Below are positions 43,501 to 50,674 of a stretch of DNA of 64,000 nucleotides, one piece after another. Below the pieces are notes generated by a model that saw only the letters and a program-made list of their open reading frames with translations, was not told the DNA's origin and made no database searches. Within the stretch, counting starts at the first letter, position 1; each line of letters opens with the position of its first letter. The position numbers and the translations under genes were made by a program. The stretch is from Heterobilharzia americana (Eukaryota; Platyhelminthes; Trematoda; Strigeidida; Schistosomatidae). The stretch lies in contig OX104128.1 of NCBI GenBank assembly GCA_944470555.2, positions 61,325,257 to 61,389,256 of the forward strand. The letters run 5' to 3'.

Positions 43501-46500
43501 GGATAGATTGTCCAATAAAGTTTTTTTCTTGACCACACAGTAACAAGAAACAAAAGTTGAAATTCAGTACTTCTATTTTAGCAGCTTATGACTTAGAATG
43601 TTGATTTTGATTTAGGCCACTTCTAATCACACACGAAATAACTGCTACTGGTTCAAGTAAAAACTATGTCTAGAAGTCAGATGAAATGATTCACCTCCTA
43701 GATCCCTTATAATCTTGATATGAGGATGATAGATAGGATATTCAATGAGTGAACAATCTCAACGTAGCTCAACACTGTTCCCAACAAGAATAAGAGGCCC
43801 TCTTCCATTGGTTCTAACAAATATCAATTATCAGCAGAACATGTATAACAACTATTTACATAATATAGCTTCTTATTTCATAAATAAATGAAAATATTTA
43901 GCCGTAACCTGTTTTATTTCTCTTTCAGAGTTTTCAGCTGCTTGTCTTGCCGTTTGTTCTTTATTAATTTCTCCAGATAGACGTGAAATAGTTTCTCTAC
44001 ATGCTCTTTGCTCAAATTCATAGGCTTCGATTGAATCACCTTGTCGTTTAATTTGTTCCTTACAATCGGAGAATGATCTGAGCATATCAGTTAGCTATAA
44101 GTTGGTAGAATTATATATAAGAAAATAGTCATAGTAAGGAAGACAATAAAAATTTATGAGTCTATTTAACGAACATTGAAAGTTACTAGAATATTATTAT
44201 GGATAAATAAACAACTATAATTATTTGTCATATGATAATAAACGCATAAAGATACTAATTGAGGATGGATAGTGACAACCAGTAGGATCCAGGACGTACG
44301 TTTCGTTCTATTTGGGACTTGTCAGTTGGATAAATCTCTCTGCTTATGATTGGTGTTATCCCCATTAAGAGTAGGACTCTAAACTGACCGTTTCAAATGC
44401 TACAGGATTATACACTAGGCCACCGACTAACAATGACCACTCCTTGTGCGACGGGTATAGTATAGTCATAATCTCTGGTACATTATTTAAAAAAAACTGA
44501 TTATGACCGTGAAGCATTTGAACATCTCTCAACCGATCTCTATAGAAAATATTAGGTTGGAAATGTGCCATGTAGAGAAGAACAAGATGAAAATGGTAAG
44601 CAGGCCAGTTTTTAATGGGACTAAGGCTGGTCATCGGAGACTCATCATTAGTTTCTCTTTGTCCAAAAAAGCGGAACATCACCACATTTCTATGGATTAC
44701 CAAAAGTCCATAAACCTCATATCTATCTGAGACCGACAGTGAACTTTATAAACTTTGCAGCATATGCACAATCCAAATATCTAGCCTAATTACTTTAATC
44801 TCTCCAACTCTTTGTTATCAGCTCAATTAAAGATTCATATGAATTCAATTTGGAAACATTGGAGTTATCAATGGTAGAGAGTGATACAATGGTAAGTTAT
44901 GATGCTATTTCACTGTATACTAATATTTCAAGTTGTTATTCATCGTAGACTGACATTAGTTGGAGGAACAAAGGAAACCTGGGAGCACTGGACAGCTGTT
45001 TCGTCCTAGTATGGGACCCCTCGGCAGTGCGCACCGACGACCCCACCAGCAGGGATCGAACCCGCAACCTTCAGGTTCCGCCGCCAGCACGTTACCATTG
45101 AGCCACTGGCTCAGAAACCAATGCTCCATATTTCCAACTTCTGTTAGCTCACGATATATATTTCCATTGAAAAGTGTTTACACTTTATAGGTGAATCACT
45201 ACAGTGTGATTAAACATTGGTAGACAGATTTCATTTAAATCTCAGCCTCATCATAAAATCACTCAAATTTTGTTTAACTTGGATACTTTTCATGTTAAGA
45301 GGGGAAATTATATAAACAAACAAAATGGAGGGGTAATGGGTTCTCTAGTATTTCTTATCATTGCAAACCTCTTCGTGTCTCATATTGAATCCATGAACTT
45401 TGATAACGCCATCAAAATGAGTATTTGGCTTAGATAAGTAGATGATACAAAGATCTGTCCTCAGAACTTTTTCTAATTAATTAAAACTCATTCTTCATAC
45501 AATAAATTTAAAAGTAAACATGAAAATACAAGTGGTGAACTACAATTTCTAGACTGTTTAGTTAAAAGGAATGGAAACGGAACTTCAAGTTTATCGATTT
45601 ATCGTAGACCAATCTATTCAGATCGATATCTGGATTTCAACTCAACACATCCATTCAGTGCTAAACTTTCACTTATCATTATTATTATTTTTCCCTTGGG
45701 TTCCTAGTGGAACATAGGACTTCAGTAGCACGCCTCCATTCCACTCTGTTCTCTACAGTCATCTTAACCTGATTCTATGACTGCCTAGAAGCTTTTTCAT
45801 TTCTTCCTCACATGATCTCCTTCATGTTACCCCCAGCTGGGACGCCCAACTCGTCATCTCCCTTTTGGGTTCTACTCGACGGCCTGGCCTGGTGCTTAAT
45901 GCTCCCAATCGGCCTTCTCAGTGTATACCCAATCCAATCCATCTCCACTTTCTTCTGCATCTTTATTGGGCTATAGGTTCTTCGTTGGTACGTTCCTAGA
46001 GTTTTTTGTTGCTTATTCTTTCTGGCCATCTGATTTTCAGTATCGAGCCAGCGTAGGCAGCTGCTGATGATTTATGTCTGTAGTTTGTTGGAAGTGCTTT
46101 TCATGACGCGCCAAGTTTCTGAACCATATAGCAGCACTCAATTGACATTGGTGTTAAAAATCTGGATCTTGTTCATGGTTTATAACGTGTACAGTAGATC
46201 TCCACACTGATTCCAGGTTAATGAAAGCCTGTTTTGCTGTTTTCCCGATCCTTGTTTTGACATCCTCATGTGTCTCACCACCTGTACTTAAAACGATGCT
46301 GCCTAGGTACGTGAAAGAGACTACTTCCTTCAGGTTTCTCCCGTTCCTGGTGATTGGTGCTTGCTGTATTTGATGCTTTTGTTGTTGGGTGTCTTCACCA
46401 CCTCCGTCTTCTCCACTCACTTGAAGTCTCGTTTTCGATGCCTCTTCTGTCAACTTGTTAGTTTTCACTTGCTTGGAACTTATTCGAGAGGGCCACAAAG

Positions 46501-48787
46501 CTCGTCACCAATGAAGATGACAGATAAGTGGAAGCATACATTCCAATTACTATCATGACGATATTATTCCATAAATTCAAAAACATGAACAGAAGGATCC
46601 AAGAAGAAAATAAAAGTAATGGCCCTTGGATTAGCACAATAATTCTACCATTCGGTCATGGTGTAACTAAAGAATTCCAAAAATTTTAAGTAAACGTCGA
46701 ATTACATGCTTGCACAAGACAACCAACACTCACGAATGCTTTAGTCTAAATTTAGTCGAAATTCTTTTTACCTCCATATAGAACTGTGCCTACATACAGG
46801 GTTGTGTGAATTTTGGTGCTTGTATTATACTGGGGAATCAGTCTGTAAAGTCATCATTCCCTCATGCAAGTTACACGAAATGACCCACAAGTAATCTTGT
46901 GGGAAATTTACAAATCAAATAAGCAACCACTGTTTATGCCATCTATCATAATCACAAAATTGATCTTAAAAGTACTAAAATTATTGGGCAACATTACAGG
47001 TCATTAAAGCAACGATCGAAATAACCAATTTCGGTTTCTTCATTTTGGTTAGAAAAGTAAATTTTCAAAAAATACAGTAGTTTGATTGATTATTTCAGTT
47101 TTTACTAGGGTGGCCTTTAAAGTGACCCCATTTATGCCCATATTAGTATCATGTATGAACAATATGATCTAAATTGTCACCATTTACTATTTAAACATTC
47201 GATAACGTGTGGAGGTTTTATTCTCCGATAAAGCAATAACCATGAAGTCACGAAATATCAGGAATTCTTTTTCTACCTAATTGGAATTTTACAGAAATAT
47301 TTCATTTACCCTATGCTCAACTTATTCAACTCTATCAGGTCAAATTTTGATCCCGATATCTATATAAAATTCTTCGCTGTGTCAAAAATTAAGATATGCA
47401 AAAGAATGTAGGCTCAACACCTGCTGTCACTAAAAGTAATTCCAATTTTTGCACTGTGAGTCAAGTATATGGCTTTTATCAGAGAATAAATAGCTGAGAA
47501 ATTGAAACAATCATGTTGTATTACCTCGGATAATTCTAACAACAAACTTTCGCTTATTTTTATTGTAAGAAGCATAGAGTTGTATCCTCATCGCTGTATG
47601 ATATACGTTTTCGCGTTTAAAACCTATTTTCACAATAAATTTACCTAACATAATTGTAAATATATTACAAAGCGAATTTCATTACCTTAAGTATACATAT
47701 TTGTGACTTAGCTTCACATTCCAGTAAATTTGCTTGATCTCTTAGGTATTTTTCGAATTCTTCTTCAGATTTTTTCTCACCTTGTAGTTTACTTTCATAC
47801 TTCTCCTCTAATATTCTGAAAGGTATGAATAAAATTGTATCAATAACATCTTAATGATGAAATACAGGTGTGACTCAATTTAGAATATGCGACTTAATAA
47901 TTAAAACCACCGAATGACAATATCATAAAGAATTCGATAGAAAGCTTTCTAGAAGATTTATTGTAAATATTGCAATTCCAAGTTTCATTATGTCCTGCAT
48001 TCTTAACTTTGAAACAAATAGCATAGGATGTTCAAAACTCTAAAAATTGTTCACAATTGGAGAAATATTGGAAACCTAGAAGCACTGGACAGCTGTTTTT
48101 TATCCTATTATTGGACTCCGGAGCAGTGCACTCTTATGACCTCGCCGAGGATAGAACCCAGGACCTTCAAATTCCGCTGTCAGCACGTTAGCATTGAGCC
48201 ACTGGGTCGGAACCTAATAATTCATATTTCCTACTTCTGTCAGTTCATGATATAGCATGACCTACATTCGATGCCGTCGTCGAATAACTGTCTTCACTGT
48301 TCAACTTGATTGGCTCCATTGGTCATGACTACTCATTAGAACTTCAGGAATCACCTCTAAATGCTAGTTACCAATGAGCACTAGATTTATTCAGTTTTTT
48401 AGTTTATAGGGATTTTTTGATTTTAAGTTGGCATTCACTATGGACTGAAACATTGGGAACCTGGGAGCACTGGAGAGCTGTTTCATCCTACTGGGGGTCC
48501 CTTCAGCATGATGAAATAATAAATTCCCACAAACCTTAAAAATGAAGTGTTCACAATATTGCTGGCGGTCTGCTTAAACTTTAGGCTATCGAAATTTTTC
48601 CACCGAATTTATTTCATCATATTTTTCCCTTTCAACTTGTTTTACTCTTTGAAATATGTCTTTGAAATGCATCAAGTACTCTTGCACACTTTTAAATTGG
48701 TTCTACACTGGCGTTTTCTAAACTAACAACAAGACAAAGAATAAATGATACACCGGTAAGATATGGATTTATGAATACACAGAAATA

Positions 48788-48853
<66 letters not shown>

Positions 48854-49131
48854 CTTGGATAACTATGTCAGATTGCAGATTTTGGTACTGGCTGAATAAA
48901 CTATCACCACCAAAATCACGCTCGATATTTTATTCATTCACCAGTCGAGACCATACGCTAATGTAATACTATGTACCTGTTAAACACTGTGGCTTTTACT
49001 ACTGACATTATTATTTCGTTTAAAGATATTGTACAGGGAATGAATTTGTTGAACTATTACACGCTAAGAATCCGCCAGTGTACCACAAGTCTTGCTTGGA
49101 ATAAAGCAATTAATATTACTATCATTATTAC

Positions 49132-49170
<39 letters not shown>

Positions 49171-50346
49171 CTGAAGACGTCTTCAGTAGTAAATGAAGCT
49201 TACTTCTAAGGTGGTCACAATGATCACACGTAAGAGAGATAATCACGATTAACTTATGAGTGAATAAAGGTTTTCCCTACACCATTTTCATACAAAAAAT
49301 ACTGGTATTTACAATCCATCTCTCAGGGAAATAAACTGAATGACTCTAAAAGCCACCCCACCAACGACTAGAATAACCAATCAGACTTCTGTATTTTATG
49401 AAAAACTATTTTTTCAGTCAGAATCAGGAAATATGATTGGTCGTTCAAGTCCTTCCTTGGGTGGTCTTTAAAGTCACTGAATGAACTAGTATAGAACAAA
49501 AGAAAAAGTAAACGTGTAAGCTTGGATAGTTCAATTTAAAATGAACATATTTCACTCACTTATATTGGTAACGTAAATCTAAAAGTTTGCTCATTTTCAA
49601 CTTCACATCTTCTTGTAACGATTGAATAACTAAAGTGTGTTGATTTTCAGCTTGTTCGTGACTATGAAGCTTATGTGATTGTTCTAGTAATAAGTTTTCC
49701 AATTCTTCAATTCTTTTCAAATGATCTACATTTTCTAATCGTATCATATCACATTCAGTTTTCAATTCATTAATTGTCATATTTTTTTCATGTATCACTT
49801 CTTTATTCTCTGCAATCTAACAATAAATTCAGTTATATAAACAAAAGAAAACAATGAACCTTTCTTACTGTATGTTGAAGTTTTTCAACTTTAACTCGAA
49901 TTTCTTCTAATTTTTCATGTGAACAAATTTGTGTATCTGATGTTCGAAAATGCGGAATAACTGCTGGTGTATTAGCTGTTATTCTGTATAAATATGTAAA
50001 AAATATGGATGATGTTAGCTAATCGCTTACTTCATCATTTCTCTTATCAATTCATCCTTCTTATCTAATTCCATTTTGTAAAATCTTAGACGTTCTTCAA
50101 TCTGAATGAATAAGAAAAACGTAAATTTGAACGTCATGCTTTCTTTTTTATGGTGTAAGTTTGTTTAAATTTAACAATTTAAAGAAATGTACAGTTTTAT
50201 CTTACAGAAGACATTTATACTTCTATTATTCTTACCTCAATACGTGGAAGCTCACGAGCTGAGTATAAAACTGTTTTGTGAATGCATTAGGGAAATATAA
50301 ATCTATTTATTGACCTACCACAATCATCATCTTTATCATAATCCAT
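13348..50346 (-). CDS. CCDC170: CCDC170-like coiled-coil protein, 14 coding exons
   Basis: Joined minus-strand exons: 50346-50319, 50258-50236, 50101-50031, 49983-49869, 49816-49560, 47815-47686, 44094-43909, 41018-40750, 35997-35883, 31106-30948, 27081-26988, 24052-23718, 15199-14963, 13560-13348. All junctions are AG/GT and the phases agree throughout, giving about 743 residues (the human protein is about 715). Nearly all exons encode charged heptad coiled coil; there is no signal peptide or membrane segment. Recalled vertebrate CCDC170 matches in order: RETISRLSGEINKEQ in exon 7, FSF in exon 9, AELG in exon 11, NQRLQISRLQREL in exon 12 and VPDYEILTHLDRL in exon 14. Human CCDC170 has been linked to Golgi-associated microtubules; a cytoskeletal role here is inference from that family. 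Introns are 60, 134, 47 and 52 nt, then 1.4-8.5 kb. The 3' end is uncertain: exon 14 either reads to a TAA at 13350-13348 or is spliced at the GTAAGT from 13379. Confidence 0.85.
13685..13860 (+). repeat. SINE-like repeat family B, young copy
   Basis: Nearly identical to the copy at 33240-33427. Landmarks TTCGAGATGGCATTCATCAC and GAGGAGTGAAGAGATGTTTC. It lies in CCDC170 intron 13. Confidence 0.65.
13895..14205 (-). mobile_element. RTE-like 3' fragment
   Basis: The 3' part of the same family as the element at 4640-8040 (GTTCCTAGTGGAAC...; coding WIGHRLRR), next to an ATTAT-rich tail at 13860-13900. It lies in CCDC170 intron 13. Confidence 0.75.
14495..14622 (-). mobile_element. Hammerhead SINE, decayed
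   Basis: The reverse complement has CTAACGAG, a GTGCC...GGGAC stem II and CGAAACGC. The CTGATGA core is mutated at two positions. It lies in CCDC170 intron 13. Confidence 0.6.
14963..15199 (-). CDS. CCDC170: CCDC170 exon 13
   Basis: Residues 595-673 between TTTTAG and GTAAGT, in phase 0 at both ends. Long coiled coil (NKIDELGLICEKRDNEIKKL; LIKLREEVKYLQTSL). It is separated from exon 12 by the largest intron, 8518 nt. Confidence 0.87.
15825..16556 (+). mobile_element. RTE-like element with internal deletion
   Basis: The 5' endonuclease start (about 15826-16285) matches the element at 4640-8040 almost base for base. It jumps at about 16286 directly to the 3' coding end (VETDWAYTEKADWGHHVPG) and an AATAAT tail at about 16540. 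The body, including the whole reverse transcriptase, is missing, so any movement would have needed enzymes from another copy. It lies in CCDC170 intron 12, antisense to the gene. Confidence 0.75.
16556..18090. other. Intron sequence, nothing recognised
   Basis: Part of CCDC170 intron 12; AT-rich and without coding signs. Confidence 0.5.
18090..18895 (+). mobile_element. Non-LTR retrotransposon, C-terminal fragment
   Basis: Broken frames on the plus strand read LQNALNRNLSMFGMRL, HFTYLGSCISPNG and ETWPLKANDEKWLQVFGHRC, typical of the C-terminal third of a non-LTR endonuclease-reverse transcriptase. Several stops interrupt it. The family is a second RTE-like lineage, different from the element at 4640-8040. 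It lies in CCDC170 intron 12. Confidence 0.7.
19800..19935 (+). repeat. SINE-like repeat family B
   Basis: Landmarks GACTGAAATCATTTGGAGAA, GGACAGCTGTTTC and GGATCGAACCCAGG are present. It lies in CCDC170 intron 12. Confidence 0.6.
19935..23035. other. Intron sequence, unclassified repeats suspected
   Basis: Part of CCDC170 intron 12. A GC-richer block at about 22010-22210 (CACTGGCAGGGAGCC; GAGCCTCCCAGC) looks like a foreign repeat, but I cannot name it. Confidence 0.4.
23035..23290 (+). repeat. SINE-like repeat family B, with 3' extension
   Basis: A diverged head and the GTGGTCACAAATTC...GAACTTCA extension. It lies in CCDC170 intron 12. Confidence 0.5.
23718..24052 (-). CDS. CCDC170: CCDC170 exon 12 (largest)
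   Basis: Residues 483-594, 335 nt. Coiled coil (NQRLQISRLQRELRETKDRA, then a run of RRR and LAD) corresponds to the vertebrate NLQRKLKTQKERLESKE region. A flexible patch, TPASSTPVTLA, separates two helices. The acceptor is TTTTAG. The donor is GTTAGC, again a GTTA type. Confidence 0.88.
24905..24985 (-). mobile_element. Hammerhead SINE fragment
   Basis: The reverse complement has CTGACCAACGAG, with an insertion in the core, then TTCCAAACAGAA and TGAAAT. It is head-to-head with the copy at 25110. It lies in CCDC170 intron 11. Confidence 0.5.
25110..25262 (+). mobile_element. Hammerhead SINE with pol III-like head
   Basis: The head GTGGATAGTGCTTCGATACT and box-B-like GGGTTCAAGTG precede the ribozyme part: CAGCTGTGGAG (mutated core), CTTAAATAGG, CGAAACGC and GTGGATTCC. 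Confidence 0.6.
26130..26420 (-). mobile_element. Penelope-like element 3' end
   Basis: The reverse complement carries the same 3' tail as the copies ending at 26935 and about 40300 (CATTAGCCATTGATGG, then an AT-rich stretch, then CTGAATTAT). It is non-coding and sits head-to-head with the next feature. It lies in CCDC170 intron 11. Confidence 0.6.
26480..26935 (+). mobile_element. Penelope-like element 3' end, inverted relative to its neighbour
   Basis: The plus-strand tail (CTAGCCATTTATGG ... CTGAATCATCTTTTGTTAA) matches the 3' end at 40160-40265. With the copy at 26130-26420 it forms a decayed mirror pair. Penelope-like elements are known to occur in inverted as well as tandem partial copies. 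Confidence 0.6.
26988..27081 (-). CDS. CCDC170: CCDC170 exon 11 (AELG block)
   Basis: Residues 452-482 (LCKLAQLLKIDEPIAELGAE), which follow the vertebrate LDQLSQKMKLDQMAAELGFD closely. The exon is only 94 nt. It lies between CTTACAG and GTAAGTG and leaves in phase 1. A Penelope-like 3' remnant ends about 50 bp from its donor side. Confidence 0.88.
27225..27370 (-). repeat. SINE-like repeat family B fragment
   Basis: The minus strand carries ATTCATCACGGATTGATGTC and GGAGAACCACTGAAAACTTG. It lies in CCDC170 intron 10. Confidence 0.5.
28560..28645 (+). repeat. tRNA-derived SINE head
   Basis: TAGCCCAGCTGGTAGAGC is a near-perfect D arm/box A; AGTTTGAATCA is a degraded box B. The anticodon region is not tRNA-like. 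It lies in CCDC170 intron 10. Confidence 0.55.
29383..29470 (+). repeat. tRNA-derived SINE head
   Basis: GTGGCTCATTTGAAGGAGC (box A) and TTGTTTGAATCAC (box B), followed by the same TTTTCATTTCACC-like body as at 28640, so both belong to one family. Confidence 0.55.
30948..31106 (-). CDS. CCDC170: CCDC170 exon 10
   Basis: Residues 399-451. The coiled coil starts ISDLESEVNNLREERSKY and ends DELRSERDR, which runs straight into exon 11 as in the vertebrate protein. The acceptor CTAAAG was preferred to the later TTTCAG because only CTAAAG keeps the phase. Confidence 0.85.
31255..31625 (+). repeat. SINE-like repeat family B, with 3' extension
   Basis: A decayed head, GTGGGATTCC, the CCACTGAGTT landmark, and the extension CTATAGGTCACAACATTTCA. 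It lies in CCDC170 intron 9. Confidence 0.5.
32655..32805 (+). mobile_element. Hammerhead SINE
   Basis: It contains GGTACATCCGGCTAACGAGT, the stem-loop TCCCAAATAGGA, CGAAACGC and the stem I return near AAGATTCC. CTGATGA has become CTAACGA, which should inactivate it. It is followed at 32810-32900 by sequence shared with 24990-25060. It lies in CCDC170 intron 9. Confidence 0.65.
33240..33427 (+). repeat. SINE-like repeat family B, young copy
   Basis: A near twin of 13685-13860, with few differences, ending TGGATCGAATCCAGGACCA. It lies in CCDC170 intron 9. Confidence 0.65.
34488..34640 (-). mobile_element. Hammerhead SINE
   Basis: The reverse complement has CTGAAGAG (position 7 tolerates any base), TCCCAGATAGAA and TGAAATG. 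Stem II is damaged. It is head-to-head with the copy at 34700. It lies in CCDC170 intron 9. Confidence 0.55.
34700..34790 (+). mobile_element. Hammerhead SINE with intact catalytic core
   Basis: CTGATGAG at 34728-34735 and CGAAAC at 34748-34753 are both intact, with predicted cleavage after C34760. Stem I pairs 34722-34727 with 34761-34766 with one mismatch. Stem II is TCTC/AGGG with wobble pairs. Stem III is very short, as is usual for this family. Confidence 0.7.
35883..35997 (-). CDS. CCDC170: CCDC170 exon 9
   Basis: Residues 360-398 between TTTTAG and GTAAGA. SSFSFPQPAQLSILFDTVTK followed by RIEEMEESL corresponds to the vertebrate segment with FSFREKIAALL and ILEKIREMDS. It enters in phase 2 and leaves in phase 0. 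Confidence 0.85.
36160..36290 (+). repeat. tRNA-derived SINE
   Basis: ATATCTCAGTGATAACG (box-A-like) and GGGTTTGAATCT (box-B-like), then a body with GATATCAGTTTC. It lies in CCDC170 intron 8. Confidence 0.5.
36530..36830 (-). mobile_element. Non-LTR retrotransposon 3' fragment
   Basis: The minus-strand sequence resembles the 3' end of the element at 18090-18895 (the segment around GGTTGGAAAAGAGTTC and the terminal GGTCC-rich part), much decayed. It lies in CCDC170 intron 8. Confidence 0.55.
37440..37690 (+). repeat. SINE-like repeat family B
   Basis: The landmarks are degraded but in order (GGTATTCATC, AACCTAGAACCTTCAGGTCT, CTATTGGTTCGGA). A minus-strand fragment follows at 37810-37880. It lies in CCDC170 intron 8. 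Confidence 0.5.
38710..39770 (-). mobile_element. Non-LTR retrotransposon, C-terminal fragment
   Basis: Minus-strand frame 39759-39322 reads ALSRNLSTFGCVCLAPVKLK, HFAYLGSGFRSNGVVADKIS and LALANLRHLRHRRDV, the same lineage as 18090-18895. The rest of the 3' end continues in broken frames to about 38710. It lies in CCDC170 intron 8. Confidence 0.7.
39805..40300 (+). mobile_element. Penelope-like element, GIY-YIG domain and 3' tail
   Basis: The frame 39808-40143 reads VHQFTCARAAGYIGHTKRIL, the GIY-YIG core, followed by LEHMVKSGHSL, matching the Penelope-like C-terminal endonuclease. The stop at 40141 is followed by the family's AT-rich 3' tail. The reverse transcriptase is absent. It lies in CCDC170 intron 8. 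Confidence 0.7.
40750..41018 (-). CDS. CCDC170: CCDC170 exon 8
   Basis: Residues 271-359. It holds a basic coiled coil (SEARIRLLEERIHSLTQSLQ) followed by an acidic, probably unstructured insert (KDSDDNNVSTHSITPEQEKF). The acceptor is ATCTAG and the donor GTAAGTT, in phase 2. Confidence 0.87.
41490..41690 (+). repeat. SINE-like repeat family B
   Basis: GATTGACGTCAGGTG, AGCACTGGACAGGTGTTTCG, GGATCGATCCCACG and CACTGAGTGAG are visible. It lies in CCDC170 intron 7. Confidence 0.55.
43290..43640 (+). repeat. Dispersed repeat with solo-LTR-like layout, copy 2
   Basis: Copy 2 of the repeat at 12600-12970, here with an intact AATAAA after ATATAAAACC. It lies in CCDC170 intron 7. Confidence 0.45.
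43909..44094 (-). CDS. CCDC170: CCDC170 exon 7 (conserved RETI block)
   Basis: Residues 209-270. The segment EAYEFEQRACRETISRLSGE aligns with the vertebrate CCDC170 segment around its RETIMRLASEVNREQ motif; this match first identified the gene. The acceptor is TTATAG. The donor is the less common GTTACG, though no other donor in this ORF keeps the phase better. Confidence 0.88.
44280..44428 (-). mobile_element. Hammerhead SINE
   Basis: The reverse complement has ATCCAACTGACAAG, CCCAAATAG, ACGAAACGTACGTC and CTGGATCC. Stem III (ACGT/ACGT) is good, but the core G8 is A, which is expected to abolish cleavage. It lies in CCDC170 intron 6. Confidence 0.65.
44690..45672 (+). mobile_element. Penelope-like reverse transcriptase, split by a SINE
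   Basis: Part one (44690-44935) reads RPTVNFINFAAYAQSKYLA and SMVESDTMVSYDAISLYTNI. Part two (about 45235-45672) reads GSLVFLIIANLFVSHIES, a VDDT active-site motif, GELQFLDCLVKRNGNG and RRPIYSDRYLDFNSTHPF. These are successive reverse-transcriptase motifs of Penelope-like elements. The break between them is filled by the SINE-like repeat at 44935-45230. Frameshifts and stops make it inactive. It lies in CCDC170 intron 6. Confidence 0.75.
44935..45230 (+). repeat. SINE-like repeat family B, inserted in a Penelope-like element
   Basis: The best-preserved copy: CATCGTAGACTGACATTAG, AGCACTGGACAGCTGTTTCG, GGATCGAACCCGCAACCTTC and CCATTGAGCCACTGG. It splits the reverse-transcriptase relic of 44690-45672. 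Confidence 0.7.
45675..46500 (-). mobile_element. RTE-like 3' fragment
   Basis: An 825-bp 3' end of the RTE family on the minus strand, with coding fragments VVSFTYLGSIVLSTGGETHE and EMDWIGYTLRR, ending in an ATT tract at about 45680. It abuts a Penelope-like fragment ending at about 45672. It lies in CCDC170 intron 6. Confidence 0.75.
47686..47815 (-). CDS. CCDC170: CCDC170 exon 6
   Basis: The exon lies between CTTTCAG and GTAATG and encodes about residues 165-208 (EEKYESKLQGEKKSEEEF and onward), a charged coiled coil. It enters in phase 2 and leaves in phase 0. Confidence 0.85.
48030..48525 (+). repeat. Two SINE-like family B copies in tandem
   Basis: The first copy (48030-48360) includes the 3' extension. 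A second, truncated copy (48415-48525) repeats the head (GCATTCACTATGGACTGA; GGGAGCACTGGAGAGCTG). They lie in CCDC170 intron 5. Confidence 0.6.
48791..48851. repeat. (TA)n microsatellite
   Basis: About 30 uninterrupted TA units in CCDC170 intron 5. Confidence 0.97.
49128..49170. repeat. (ATT)n microsatellite
   Basis: A trinucleotide run in CCDC170 intron 5 with no retroelement recognised beside it. Confidence 0.9.
49560..49816 (-). CDS. CCDC170: CCDC170 exon 5
   Basis: A 257-nt exon between TTGTTAG and GTGAGTG, covering about residues 80-164. It is continuous coiled coil (for example HLKRIEELENLLLEQSHKL). It ends in phase 2, which joins correctly to exon 6. Confidence 0.88.
49869..49983 (-). 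CDS. CCDC170: CCDC170 exon 4
   Basis: The exon lies between ATACAG and GTAAG. It has a short non-helical stretch (ANTPAVIPHF) followed by coiled coil (EKLEEIRVKVEKLQ). It ends in phase 0, and the next intron is 52 nt. Confidence 0.8.
50031..50101 (-). CDS. CCDC170: CCDC170 exon 3
   Basis: The exon lies between ATTCAG and GTAAGC and encodes a charged helix beginning IEERLRFYKMELDKKDEL. It ends in phase 2. The following intron is only 47 nt. Confidence 0.75.
50236..50258 (-). CDS. CCDC170: CCDC170 exon 2 (23-nt micro-exon)
   Basis: A 23-nt exon between ACTCAG and GTAAG that encodes ARELPRIE with the split codon. Its length exactly repairs the phase between exons 1 and 3. Confidence 0.6.
50319..50346 (-). 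CDS. CCDC170: CCDC170 exon 1 (start codon)
   Basis: ATG at 50346-50344 opens an acidic nonapeptide, MDYDKDDDC, and the exon ends in phase 1 before GTAGGT. This ATG was chosen because it is the first in frame with the downstream chain and lies 40 nt after a strong AG acceptor. The peptide is short and not conserved as far as I can tell, so the start is less certain than the later exons. Confidence 0.65.
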
Positions 50347-50385
50347 TTTTGTTCAATATGTATGCCTATACTGAGCTAAAATGAT

Positions 50386-50387
50386 CT
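50386..50387 (-). promoter_or_regulatory. 3' splice acceptor 40 nt upstream of the CCDC170 ATG
   Basis: TTGTTTTATTTCAG ends at 50386 on the minus strand and has a good pyrimidine tract. It could end an intron in the 5' untranslated region or accept the schistosome spliced leader by trans-splicing. No stop or start interferes between it and the ATG. Confidence 0.45.
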
Positions 50388-50674
50388 GAAATAAAACAAC
50401 ATATGAGAATGTAGGCATTGTCACGTATATGAATGATGTCAGATTTTTACAACCAGTAGGTTTTAAATCCTTTTTTTACCACAATTTTGAGCTTACTATT
50501 AACTGCAATCAACGCATACCTGAAAATGAAAGATAAAATTTGGTTCTTGTGAACATTATAATTTTGTTAACTTTCAGTTCTTCTATACCATTCAAATGAT
50601 CCATCATTTCACACATCGTTTATTTCCATTACACAGTTGAAGGTGAGCGTAAAGATACATGCTTCGTATTGCCT

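Noticed and set aside
48971..49174. Frame ending in a poly-isoleucine run
   Set aside because: It is a translation of the ATT microsatellite.
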